DNA from: CAZQQN01 sp964549595
GTDB taxonomy: Bacteria > Bacteroidota > Bacteroidia > CAILMK01 > CAYYUA01
Assembly (NCBI GenBank): GCA_964549595.1
Contig: CAZJWK010000017.1
Location: 1 to 38,715, forward strand
Length of the DNA: 38,715 nucleotides
Direction of reading: 5' to 3'
Below the pieces are notes generated by a model. The model made no database searches. It saw nothing but the letters and a program-made list of their open reading frames with translations, and was not told the DNA's origin. Within the stretch, counting starts at the first letter, position 1; the number at the start of each line of letters is the position of its first letter. A program made the position numbers and the translations under genes. Below are positions 17,687 through 25,765 of the stretch, piece after piece.

Positions 17687-17694
17687 CAAAAATA
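17687..17694 (-). promoter_or_regulatory. Candidate -7 box for the IPExxxVDY-like/pyk unit
   Basis: The minus strand reads TATTTTTG, 36 bp before the ATG of the small protein, in the divergent region shared with acpP. A TTG lies only 14 bp upstream of it, so the -33 element is uncertain. Confidence 0.35.
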
Positions 17695-17754
17695 TTTTAA
17701 TTTGAACACAATTTTTGGAACTTTGCGATTTACAAACGGTAAAAATTTGGAATA

Positions 17755-18024
17755 ATGTCAGACATTGCAACTAAGGTGAAATCAATTATTGTCGAAAAGC
17801 TTGGGGTGGACGAAAATGAGGTCACCTCTGAAGCCAGCTTTACCAACGATCTGGGCGCAGATTCTTTGGACACTGTGGAATTAATCATGGAATTTGAAAA
17901 GGAATTTAACGTGTCGATTCCTGATGAGCAAGCGGAAAACATTACTACCGTTGGTCAGGCAATAGCTTACCTGGAAGAGCAACTCAATAGCAATGAAAGC
18001 AGCAGTAATAAGGAAAGCGAATAA
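17755..18024 (+). CDS. acpP: Acyl carrier protein
   Basis: This 89-residue acyl carrier protein carries growing fatty acyl chains as thioesters on a phosphopantetheine arm attached to S37 in the GADSLDTVEL motif. The acidic helix II (residues about 37-50) used by partner enzymes is conserved. The body ends near residue 80, and an extra Ser/Asn/Glu-rich tail makes it slightly longer than the usual 78-80 residues. It is followed 21 bp later by fabF and then rnc, a classic bacterial fatty-acid block. It is divergent from the small gene/pyk unit. Confidence 0.97.
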   Translation: MSDIATKVKSIIVEKLGVDENEVTSEASFTNDLGADSLDTVELIMEFEKEFNVSIPDEQAENITTVGQAIAYLEEQLNSNESSSNKESE

Positions 18025-18045
18025 CTAACCATTAAGGGAACCTTA

Positions 18046-19305
18046 ATGCCAAATCAAGAGAGACGAGTAGTTATAACAGGCATTGGAGCCCTGACGCCTT
18101 TGGGTGATAACCTGAGTGTATTCTGGGAAAACGTAAAAAAAGGTGTTAGTGGAGCCGGTCATATCACCAAATTTGACCCTACTCAATTCAAAACCCAATT
18201 TGCTTGTGAGGTCAAAGATTATGATCCCTCAGCTTATTTTGACCGTAAGGAAGCCCGAAAACTTGATCCTTTTTCACAATATGCCCTCATTTCAACGGAG
18301 GAGGCTGTTAAGGATGCCGAGCTGGATTTTGAAAATTTGAACAAAGACCGGATTGGTGTGATATGGGGGTCCGGAATAGGAGGCCTAAAGACTTTTCAGG
18401 ATGAAGTGACCAAGTTTGTACAGGGTGATGGTACTCCGAAATTCAGCCCTTTTTTCATTCCTAAGATGATCATAGATATTGCATCAGGGCATATCTCAAT
18501 GAAGTATGGATTACAAGGGGTGAATTATGCTACTGTTTCTGCCTGTGCCTCCTCAGCCAATGCCATTGCGGAAGCTTTCCATTATATCAAGTGGGGTAAA
18601 AATGATGCGATGATTACCGGTGGATCAGAAGCGTCAATAATTGAGGCCGCGATAGGCGGTTTTAATTCGATGAAAGCATTATCGGAAAGAAATGACGAAC
18701 CTCAAACGGCTTCCCGACCTTTCGATAAGAACAGAGATGGTTTTGTCCTGGGTGAGGGAAGTTGTTCTCTGATCTTGGAAGATCTTGAACATGCAAAACA
18801 GAGAGGTGCGCCAATTTACGCTGAAGTCAAAGGTGGTGGAATGTCTGCGGATGCCTACCATCTTACAGCTCCTGATCCTGAAGGAAAAGGCGCTGAACTG
18901 GTAATGAAGAATGCCCTCGAGGATGCGGAATTGCCCGGGGATAATATTGATTATATTAATGTGCATGGCACTTCCACGCCCCTTGGTGATATTGCCGAAT
19001 TGAAAGCTATTCAATCGGTTTTCGGAGCGCATGCTTACAACCTCAATATTAGTTCAACCAAATCCATGACCGGGCATTTGTTGGGTGCAGCCGGGGCTAT
19101 TGAAGCGGTTTCTACCATAATGGCCGTCAAGGATGATTTGGTACCTCCTACCATTAATCACTTCGAAGATGATGAGGATATAGACCATAACCTTAACCTT
19201 ACCTTTAACCAGCCACAGGAAAAGCCAATTAAGAATGCTTTGACCAATACTTTCGGGTTTGGCGGGCATAATGTTTCCTTGATTTTTCAAAAATTCGATG
19301 AGTAG
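18046..19305 (+). CDS. fabF: Beta-ketoacyl-ACP synthase II
   Basis: This is a 419-residue condensing enzyme of type II fatty acid synthesis, elongating acyl-ACP with malonyl-ACP. The thiolase-fold catalytic triad is complete: C167 (VSACASS), H307 (VHGTSTP) and H344 (MTGHLLGAAG). Residues 1-20 (RRVVITGIGALTPLG) show the typical start, which confirms the ATG at 18046. The C-terminal FGFGGHN motif is also present. It lies between acpP and rnc, with only 3 bp before the latter, so the three genes are surely cotranscribed. FabF rather than FabB is favoured by length and by the acpP linkage. Confidence 0.96.
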   Translation: MPNQERRVVITGIGALTPLGDNLSVFWENVKKGVSGAGHITKFDPTQFKTQFACEVKDYDPSAYFDRKEARKLDPFSQYALISTEEAVKDAELDFENLNKDRIGVIWGSGIGGLKTFQDEVTKFVQGDGTPKFSPFFIPKMIIDIASGHISMKYGLQGVNYATVSACASSANAIAEAFHYIKWGKNDAMITGGSEASIIEAAIGGFNSMKALSERNDEPQTASRPFDKNRDGFVLGEGSCSLILEDLEHAKQRGAPIYAEVKGGGMSADAYHLTAPDPEGKGAELVMKNALEDAELPGDNIDYINVHGTSTPLGDIAELKAIQSVFGAHAYNLNISSTKSMTGHLLGAAGAIEAVSTIMAVKDDLVPPTINHFEDDEDIDHNLNLTFNQPQEKPIKNALTNTFGFGGHNVSLIFQKFDE

Positions 19306-19308
19306 GCT

Positions 19309-20058
19309 TTGCCATTCAAATTTTTTCAAAAGATTGGCAGGAGGCTTTTTCAAAAAAAGGATTTTAGCACAAAATTCAAAAAAGAGTTTGGTTTTTTCCC
19401 GGATGATGAGCGCTACTACCAGGTAGCTTTTACTCATCGTTCTCAAACTTTTCAGACCAATTTGCCAGAAATTGGTGATCAAAACGAACGTTTGGAATTT
19501 CTGGGTGACGCCGTTTTAAGCTCTGTTGTTTCTGAGGATTTATTTCACAAATTTCCTGAAGCGGATGAAGGTACTTTAACCCGGATGAGGTCCAGCCTGG
19601 TAAGCCGTAAAAATTTGAATCAGTGGGCCAAAAATTTGGGAATACCCAATTTCTTGGAATTTGACAAAAGTTTGGAAACCAATCAACAATTTTCTGAAAC
19701 CCTGTATGGCAATGCATTTGAAGCACTTATAGGAGCCGTTTTCCTGGATAAGGGTTACGGTTTCACCAAGGGTTATTTAAAAAAGCAAGTTCTTCAACCC
19801 TTCGTGGATTTTCAAAAATTATATGCGGAAGACCTTAATTACAAAAGCCTTTTAATTGAGTGGTCCCAAAAAGTAAAAAGGCAATTGATATTTACCTTGG
19901 AAAACCAGTTTGAAGGTGAGGATAAAAAATGGGTTTTTCAGGTAGCCTGCTGGTTGGATGACCAAAAATTAGGACAAGGCAAAGCTCAGCAGAAAAAGCA
20001 AGCTGAACAGCAAGCCGCTAAAAAAGCGATGCAGCATCTGAATTTACTCAATAAATAG
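19309..20058 (+). CDS. rnc: Ribonuclease III
   Basis: This 249-residue double-stranded-RNA endonuclease processes rRNA precursors and structured RNAs. The RNase III signature ERLEFLGDA occupies residues 60-68 (E63, D67), and the second acidic site is N135-A-F-E138 (GNAFEALIGAVFLD). A double-stranded RNA-binding domain fills about 175-249, ending in an alanine-rich helix (QQAAKKAMQ). No ATG is available at the N-terminus. The only sensible start is a TTG three bases after the fabF stop, giving MPFKFFQKIG. Start-stop proximity suggests translational coupling. It converges on the thiamine-phosphate-synthase-like gene with just 8 bp between stops and no visible terminator. Confidence 0.95.
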   Translation: MPFKFFQKIGRRLFQKKDFSTKFKKEFGFFPDDERYYQVAFTHRSQTFQTNLPEIGDQNERLEFLGDAVLSSVVSEDLFHKFPEADEGTLTRMRSSLVSRKNLNQWAKNLGIPNFLEFDKSLETNQQFSETLYGNAFEALIGAVFLDKGYGFTKGYLKKQVLQPFVDFQKLYAEDLNYKSLLIEWSQKVKRQLIFTLENQFEGEDKKWVFQVACWLDDQKLGQGKAQQKKQAEQQAAKKAMQHLNLLNK

Positions 20059-20066
20059 CATGCGCT

Positions 20067-20714
20067 TTAAGCATCTATTTTATCAAAGAATTGGTGTTTA
20101 TTGGCCAAGTCGGATATTTCCAAAAATTTTTGAATCGGATCTTCACTATCCCATAATTCCCTCATAAAAGTGGCCCCATCGAACCCCAGGTTCCTTATTT
20201 CCGGTATTTTTTCTTTTTTAACACCGCCTCTTGCCAAAATTTTGTGAGAACGATTTTTTAAGGTATTTTCTAATTTGGTCCAGTCATGATAACGCTTAAA
20301 ACTTTTTTTAGAACGACTTTTGAATATGTTATTCAGGATAAGATAATCAAATAAACGGCTTGCCTTTTCCAAATTCTTTTGCGTTCTGAAAGTAGTGGTT
20401 ATTGTAATACCAGGATTTATGAGCTTAAGGGAACCTACCTTTAAAGCATCCATAAATGGTCCGGTTCTTTCCTTGCTATTTAAATGCAGCCCCCTGAGGT
20501 TATAAGCCTTCATCAACTTTTTATTCTTAATAGAATGGATTATGATTTTAGAATGATACTTTTCCGGAATTTGATTTAAATACTGTTTGAGGGCATTTTT
20601 GGAATAATTGGGCTTTCGGACATGCAAGCGCCATAACCCATTTTCAAACAACTCCCTTATGATTTCCGTCTCTTTCGGAAATTCCCAATCCGGTGTGATT
20701 ACAACTATTTTCAT
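20067..20714 (-). CDS. Thiamine phosphate synthase-like protein (ThiE/TenI fold)
   Basis: This 215-residue protein has TIM-barrel strand patterns of the ThiE/TenI family. They include WRLHVRKPNYS near residue 28 (usually LRxKD), GLHLNSKERTG near 75 (usually GVHLGQxD), and LARGGV...GFDGATFMRELW near 160-190 (usually GGI...GAxGVAV). The barrel backbone is recognisable, but several substrate-contact residues of true ThiE look altered. It could therefore be a divergent thiamine phosphate synthase, a TenI-like protein, or something with a new role. No other thiamine gene is nearby. A TAATTTTG box on the minus strand (20776-20783) may serve it. Confidence 0.68.
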   Translation of the reverse strand: MKIVVITPDWEFPKETEIIRELFENGLWRLHVRKPNYSKNALKQYLNQIPEKYHSKIIIHSIKNKKLMKAYNLRGLHLNSKERTGPFMDALKVGSLKLINPGITITTTFRTQKNLEKASRLFDYLILNNIFKSRSKKSFKRYHDWTKLENTLKNRSHKILARGGVKKEKIPEIRNLGFDGATFMRELWDSEDPIQKFLEISDLANKHQFFDKIDA

Positions 20715-20917
20715 TGGGGTTTAGTCAGGTTTTATTTCCAATTAGTAACCCAAGAAACGCTTTTAAGCTATTATGCAAAATTAAGTATTTTAGTAATATT
20801 ATAGTGAGATTAAAATTTACTGTGTTTTCATTTTATTGTTCAGGCATGATAAAGTTATTGAACTTTGCTTTTATAATCCACTGTCCTTAAAAGCAACCTG
20901 TGGTAAGTTTTGTTTCA

Positions 20918-20925
20918 TAATTTTG
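20918..20925 (+). promoter_or_regulatory. Candidate -7 box for purN
   Basis: TAATTTTG lies 21 bp before the purN start codon and matches TAnnTTTG. The -33 element is not clear. I see no purine riboswitch or other structured leader. Confidence 0.4.
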
Positions 20926-20946
20926 TAAAAATTGGCCCTTTAAAAC

Positions 20947-21534
20947 ATGACTCGAAAAAAGCGGTTAGCCATTTTTGCGTCCGGAAGTGGCACAAATGCA
21001 GCCAATATAATCCGTTATTTCCAGGGTAATCACGTGGTAGATGTAGCTTTGGTTTTATCGAATAGAAAAAAAGCCGGTGTTTTAGAAAAAGCCAAAGATT
21101 TTGGCGTGCCGGCAAAAACTTTTGATAAAGCTACTTTTTATCATTCCACAGACGTTTTGCATTGGCTTAAGGAATGGGAGATTGATTTTATTGTTCTTGC
21201 TGGTTTCCTTATGCTGGTACCTGAATACCTGGTAAATGCTTATGAAGGAAGAATTATTAACATTCATCCGGCCCTGCTTCCGAAATACGGTGGCAAGGGC
21301 ATGTATGGAAGAGCAGTCCATGAGGCTGTGCTCAATAATCGGGAAAAAAAGACCGGGATAACCATTCATTACGTAAATCATGCTTATGACCGGGGAAAGA
21401 TCATTGAGCAGATTGAGATTAATATTGATCCCAAACAAGAAACCGTTGACACTTTGGAAGACAAAGTACATGCTCTGGAATATAACCATTATCCCCCAGT
21501 GATTGAATCGGTTGTTAATGCTCGCCGGAGCTAA
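20947..21534 (+). CDS. purN: Phosphoribosylglycinamide formyltransferase
   Basis: This 195-residue folate-dependent GAR transformylase transfers a formyl group from 10-formyl-THF to glycinamide ribonucleotide, the third step of de novo purine synthesis. The ribonucleotide-binding loop FASGSGTNAANI spans residues 10-21. The catalytic triad is N105, H107 (NIHPALLPKYGG) and D148 (NHAYDRGKI), all present. Length is a little under the 200-210 typical of the family but complete. It is followed 175 bp later by purH in the same direction, so the window holds two purine genes near each other with separate promoter-like boxes. Confidence 0.95.
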   Translation: MTRKKRLAIFASGSGTNAANIIRYFQGNHVVDVALVLSNRKKAGVLEKAKDFGVPAKTFDKATFYHSTDVLHWLKEWEIDFIVLAGFLMLVPEYLVNAYEGRIINIHPALLPKYGGKGMYGRAVHEAVLNNREKKTGITIHYVNHAYDRGKIIEQIEINIDPKQETVDTLEDKVHALEYNHYPPVIESVVNARRS

Positions 21535-21668
21535 AACGAAAGAGAAAAAGAAAAGTCGCTTTTTAGCTTTGCTCATTAAGGGCTATCCCCGCTAATGTTC
21601 ATTAGGCGTTTAGGAATTTGCTGACAATTTTTGTAACCGTATTTAGGAACTGTAAAGGGAATTTTTAA

Positions 21669-21676
21669 TAATTTTG
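21669..21676 (+). promoter_or_regulatory. Candidate -7 box for purH and the rod-shape cluster
   Basis: TAATTTTG lies 33 bp upstream of the purH TTG start and matches TAnnTTTG. No -33 TTTG is visible at suitable spacing. It could drive purH through rodA, given the short gaps downstream. Confidence 0.4.
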
Positions 21677-21709
21677 GGGTTTATTCAGAATCTTTAAAAA
21701 AGATTAGCT

Positions 21710-23239
21710 TTGGCCCGAATTCGTTCTGCCCTCCTTAGTGTATATGACAAAGAGGGATTGGTGCCTGTTTTGGAGGCTTTAAGCCGGTTAAACGCTAAGT
21801 TAATTTCCACTGGTGGTACCCACCGTTTCATAGCCGAAAAGGGTTTTCAGGTTACCCAGGTTGAAAATTTAACCGATTATCCATCCATCTTGGGAGGCCG
21901 TGTTAAAACCCTTCATCCGAAAATCTTTGGAGGAATTTTGGCCCGTAATAGTGAAGAAGATCAAAAGGAGATGGATCAATACCAAATCCCGGTTGTTGAT
22001 TTGGTTGTTGTTGACTTATATCCCTTTGCTCAAACCTTAAAAGAAGGGGGAAATGAAGAGGCACTCATCGAACAAATTGACATTGGAGGTATTAGCCTGA
22101 TTCGTTCTGCGGCCAAAAATTTTAAGGAGAAGCTGATTATCCCATCAAAAGAGCAATATCCGGAGTTACTCAGAATTTTGAATGAGCAAGACGGAGAAAC
22201 TTCTGAGGATGAACGAAAAAAATTAGCAGCAGAGGCTTTCCGGATAAGTGCGACTTATGACAACCTAATCCAAAGTTACTTGAGTAATGGTACGGATTGG
22301 GATGATGAATGGGCAAATTCCTTTGACCTTAATTTAAAAGGTGGCACCGCCTTGCGTTACGGAGAAAATCCTCATCAGAATGCCTCCTTTTATGGGGATT
22401 TAGCGAAATATTTAGAGCAGTTGAATGGAAAGCAAATTTCCTTCAACAATTTGGTGGATATTGACGCAGCAGTACGCCTTATAGAAGATTTGCCAAAGAA
22501 TTCCTTTGCTGTGATAAAACATACCAATCCTTGTGGAGCTGCTTATAGTAAGAAATTAGTGGATGCCTGGAAAAATGCTTTGGCCGGGGATCCTGTTTCT
22601 GCATTTGGCGGTATTTTAGTAACCAATAGCTCAATCGATGTAGAAACAGCAAGAGCCATAGATGAATTATTTTTTGAAGTACTTATTGCTCCGGATTTTG
22701 AGGAGGAGTCCTTTGAAATATTGGCTAAGAAAAAGAACCGGATCTTACTTAGGAAGCATAAGTCATTGCAGGGCAAATCGGAAGTAAAATCGGTTTTAGA
22801 TGGTTATCTTGTGCAGGATAGAGACAAAAAGGTGGAAGAGGAAGCGGATATAAAGTTTGTGACAAAGGCGTCTCCATCTGATGAAAAGGTAGAGGATTTA
22901 CTCTTTGCCAATATTATTGCCAAGCATGCAAAGTCCAATACCATTGTGTTAGCCAAAGGAAAACAATTAACCGGTATTGGTGTTGGCCAAACTTCCCGTG
23001 TAGATGCATTAAAACAAGCGATTGACAAAGCCAGGCATTTTGAATTACCGCTTGATGGTGGGGTTATGGCCTCGGATGCTTTTTTCCCTTTTGCCGATTC
23101 GGTTGAAATTGCTAATCAAGCGGGGATAAAGAATGTTATCCAACCCGGCGGGTCAAAACGAGACCAGGATTCCATTGATTACTGTGACCAAAATGATATG
23201 GCCATGGTATTCACCGAAACCAGACATTTTAAACATTAG
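21710..23239 (+). CDS. purH: Bifunctional AICAR formyltransferase/IMP cyclohydrolase
   Basis: This 509-residue enzyme catalyses the last two steps to IMP. The N-terminal MGS-like cyclohydrolase domain (about 1-195) shows SVYDKEGL, STGGT (33-37) and RVKTLHPKIFGG (64-75). The C-terminal transformylase has LRYGENPHQ, KHTNPCGA (K270, H271), SAFGGI and QPGGSKRDQ. An in-frame TAA lies five codons upstream (21695-21697) and the first ATG is too far inside, so the start must be the TTG at 21710. The product then begins MARIRSALLS, as homologues do. The stop lies 6 bp before mreB, a linkage typical of Bacteroidota. Confidence 0.96.
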   Translation: MARIRSALLSVYDKEGLVPVLEALSRLNAKLISTGGTHRFIAEKGFQVTQVENLTDYPSILGGRVKTLHPKIFGGILARNSEEDQKEMDQYQIPVVDLVVVDLYPFAQTLKEGGNEEALIEQIDIGGISLIRSAAKNFKEKLIIPSKEQYPELLRILNEQDGETSEDERKKLAAEAFRISATYDNLIQSYLSNGTDWDDEWANSFDLNLKGGTALRYGENPHQNASFYGDLAKYLEQLNGKQISFNNLVDIDAAVRLIEDLPKNSFAVIKHTNPCGAAYSKKLVDAWKNALAGDPVSAFGGILVTNSSIDVETARAIDELFFEVLIAPDFEEESFEILAKKKNRILLRKHKSLQGKSEVKSVLDGYLVQDRDKKVEEEADIKFVTKASPSDEKVEDLLFANIIAKHAKSNTIVLAKGKQLTGIGVGQTSRVDALKQAIDKARHFELPLDGGVMASDAFFPFADSVEIANQAGIKNVIQPGGSKRDQDSIDYCDQNDMAMVFTETRHFKH

Positions 23240-23245
23240 AATAAT

Positions 23246-24268
23246 ATGGGCGTATTTGATTTTTTTGTACAGGAGTTAGCCATAGACCTCGGAACAGCAA
23301 ATACTCTTATTATATACCGTGACCAGGTTGTCGTAGAGGAACCCTCCATCATTGCCGTTAACCGTATCACTGGTGAAGTCGTGGCAATTGGGACCGAAGC
23401 CATGCTAATGCATGGAAAAACGCACGAAGACATTAAAACCATCCGGCCTCTTAAAGATGGCGTGATAGCAGATTTCAATGCGGCGGAACAAATGCTCAGG
23501 GGGATGATCAATATGGTGAATAAGGGCAAAAGGTATTTTGCCCCCCATTTAAGGATGGTTATTTGTATACCCTCTGGCATAACGGAGGTTGAAAAACGAG
23601 CAGTCAAAGACTCTGCTGAAAGAGCCGGTTGTAAAGAAGTTAAGCTTATTCATGAACCAATGGCGGCGGCGGTTGGAATCGGTATAGATGTGGAAGAGCC
23701 CAATGGAAATATGGTTATTGACATCGGAGGAGGAACGACAGAAGTTGCTGTTATTGCTTTAGGAGGAATTGTCACGGATCAATCCATCAGAGTGGCCGGT
23801 GATGAATTTACGGCCGATATTGAAGAATACATGAGGAGAGAACACAATATACTTATTGGCGAGCGATCAGCCGAGAAGATTAAAATTGAGATCGGAGCCG
23901 CATTACCAGATCTGGAAAATCCTCCTGATGATTATCAAGTGAATGGTAGAGATTTGATGACTGGTATACCTAAGCAGATCACTATTTCCTACGCGGAAAT
24001 TGCTCATGCCTTGGATAAATCTATTGCGAAAATCGAGGAAGCCATTTTACGGGTGTTGGAAAAAACACCTCCTGAACTTTCTGCTGATATTTACAGAAGG
24101 GGCATTTATATTACCGGAGGTGGCGGTTTGTTGAGGGGGCTCGATAAGCGTATTTCCGAAAAAACAAAATTACCGGTTCATGTAGCGGAAGATCCATTAA
24201 GAGCCGTGGCCCGCGGAACTGGTATAGCCTTGAAAAATATCAACCGTTTTAAATTCCTTATGGGTTAA
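23246..24268 (+). CDS. mreB: Rod shape-determining protein MreB
   Basis: This 340-residue bacterial actin polymerises on the inner face of the membrane and guides lateral peptidoglycan synthesis. The actin-fold nucleotide site is intact: phosphate loop 1 DLGTANT (14-20), phosphate loop 2 DIGGGTTEV (159-167), and the adenosine motif ITGGGGLLRG near residue 290. Length is typical. It starts 6 bp after purH and is followed by mreC, mreD, mrdA and rodA, so most of the elongasome is encoded as one unit. The organism is therefore probably rod-shaped or a filament, at least at some stage (inference). Confidence 0.97.
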   Translation: MGVFDFFVQELAIDLGTANTLIIYRDQVVVEEPSIIAVNRITGEVVAIGTEAMLMHGKTHEDIKTIRPLKDGVIADFNAAEQMLRGMINMVNKGKRYFAPHLRMVICIPSGITEVEKRAVKDSAERAGCKEVKLIHEPMAAAVGIGIDVEEPNGNMVIDIGGGTTEVAVIALGGIVTDQSIRVAGDEFTADIEEYMRREHNILIGERSAEKIKIEIGAALPDLENPPDDYQVNGRDLMTGIPKQITISYAEIAHALDKSIAKIEEAILRVLEKTPPELSADIYRRGIYITGGGGLLRGLDKRISEKTKLPVHVAEDPLRAVARGTGIALKNINRFKFLMG

Positions 24269-24356
24269 AGTATTCCGAACTGTTGACTTATTTTTGGGCA
24301 TTTCAGCAATTAAATTGTTGAATTGACCCAATTAAAGCGAAGTATGGTGAAAGCGC

Positions 24357-25247
24357 ATGAGAAACCTGATTTTATTCCTTGTTCGCTATTACAATGTGTT
24401 TTTATTCCTTTTCCTGGAGTGCATTTGCTTTTACATGGTTATCCATACCCAGTACTTTCACAATACGGTTTTTTTTAATGCCATGCAAAATGCTGTGGGA
24501 GAATATTACCAAAGCTATACCAATACCATCGAATATTTAGAGCTCAAGGAAGTCAATGATAGCCTCAGGACTGAAAACAAGCGTTTACGGAACAAATTGA
24601 AAAATTCTTACTATTATTATGAAAAGCCTGCTCTTAATGCGCTCGATACTTCCGGATTACCCGATTTAAAACCCGTTAAGGACACCGTTCAAAAAGACAC
24701 ACTTCGTTTTAAGCGAATCCAAAAGTACAAGTATTATCCGGCTAAGGTTATTAATAATACCATTAACAAACGGAATAATTACATCACCTTGAATAAGGGA
24801 AGTGCTCAAGGGATGGAGGAACCAATGGGTGTTATCACTAAAGAGGGGATTGTAGGAATTGTGAAAAACGTTTCCAGCCACTTTTCTGCGGCCATTTCTG
24901 TCCTACATAATGATTTCCATCTGAGCTGTAAGATTAAACCCATTAACGAAAACGGTTCCCTTATTTGGAATGGTGACAATGTGAAAATTGCCCAACTAAA
25001 AGACTTGCCCGCTCATCTTAACATTCAGAAAGGCCAGGAAGTCGTGACCAGTCAGTATTCCCTGATATTTCCAAAGGGTATACCTGTGGGAAAAGTAACA
25101 GATTACGAGGTTCAAAAAGGCGATAATTTTTACACGGTTTACGTGAAACTTTATGCGGATTTAAGAAACCTCAATACGGTTTATGCCATAAAGAATTTGA
25201 TGCAGGAGGAGCAAATAAAGTTAGAAGAACAAGCCAAAGCCGAATGA
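24357..25247 (+). CDS. mreC: Rod shape-determining protein MreC
   Basis: This 296-residue bitopic protein has a single N-terminal membrane segment (about residues 10-30) followed by a coiled coil (about 60-85, LKEVNDSLRTENKRLRNKL). A periplasmic beta-barrel domain fills about 120-285, with the family pattern YITLNKGSAQGMEEPMGVI and GIVKNV near 140-170. MreC scaffolds the elongation complex and activates PBP2/RodA. An 88 bp gap separates it from mreB, the largest in this cluster. Its last four bases overlap the mreD start (ATGA), indicating coupled translation. Confidence 0.93.
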   Translation: MRNLILFLVRYYNVFLFLFLECICFYMVIHTQYFHNTVFFNAMQNAVGEYYQSYTNTIEYLELKEVNDSLRTENKRLRNKLKNSYYYYEKPALNALDTSGLPDLKPVKDTVQKDTLRFKRIQKYKYYPAKVINNTINKRNNYITLNKGSAQGMEEPMGVITKEGIVGIVKNVSSHFSAAISVLHNDFHLSCKIKPINENGSLIWNGDNVKIAQLKDLPAHLNIQKGQEVVTSQYSLIFPKGIPVGKVTDYEVQKGDNFYTVYVKLYADLRNLNTVYAIKNLMQEEQIKLEEQAKAE

Positions 25248-25765
25248 TACCGCAAGTTATTAAATACGGCCTGAGCTTTATTGCTTTTATTGGTTTGCAA
25301 ATACTGGTAATAAACAACATTACATTGTTTTATTTGCTACATCCCTATGTATATTTCATGTTTCTCCTCATCCTTCCGCTACGCATTCCGAATTGGGCCA
25401 TGTTATTGCTAAGCTTTTTAACAGGTCTTGTAATGGATGTATTTAGTGGAACATTGGGCATGCATGCATCGGCTTGTGTGTTCCTGGGTTTTATAAGGCC
25501 TTTTTTTCTCCGTGTGTTTCGCCCGAAAATGGAATACAGCGAAGAGGTGACACCTCATATTTACGATTTGGGTTTTGGAAATTATTTGCTTTATATTCTT
25601 ACTTTGACTTTTTTACACCAGGCATTCCTTCATTTTGTGGAAGTATTTGAATTTACGGAATTTGAAAGGACACTTTTGCGTATTGGTATTAATACTGTGG
25701 CCTCATTTTTACTGGTGTTGGTAATTGAGCTATTGGTTTTTTACAGAAACCTCAATGAAGCATGA
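25244..25765 (+). CDS. mreD: Rod shape-determining protein MreD
   Basis: This 173-residue multi-pass inner-membrane protein has about five to six hydrophobic segments, including LLLSFLTGLVMDVFSGTLGM in the middle, a pattern characteristic of MreD. It works with MreC and the PBP2-RodA synthase. Four-base ATGA overlaps occur at both ends (with mreC and mrdA), so the stoichiometry is probably controlled by translational coupling. Identification relies partly on position because MreD diverges fast. Confidence 0.9.
   Translation: MIPQVIKYGLSFIAFIGLQILVINNITLFYLLHPYVYFMFLLILPLRIPNWAMLLLSFLTGLVMDVFSGTLGMHASACVFLGFIRPFFLRVFRPKMEYSEEVTPHIYDLGFGNYLLYILTLTFLHQAFLHFVEVFEFTEFERTLLRIGINTVASFLLVLVIELLVFYRNLNEA

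Noticed and set aside
20715..20946. Purine riboswitch ahead of purN
   Set aside because: I looked for the paired-loop layout and conserved junction bases of purine aptamers and did not find them. The region is simply AT-rich with promoter-like boxes.
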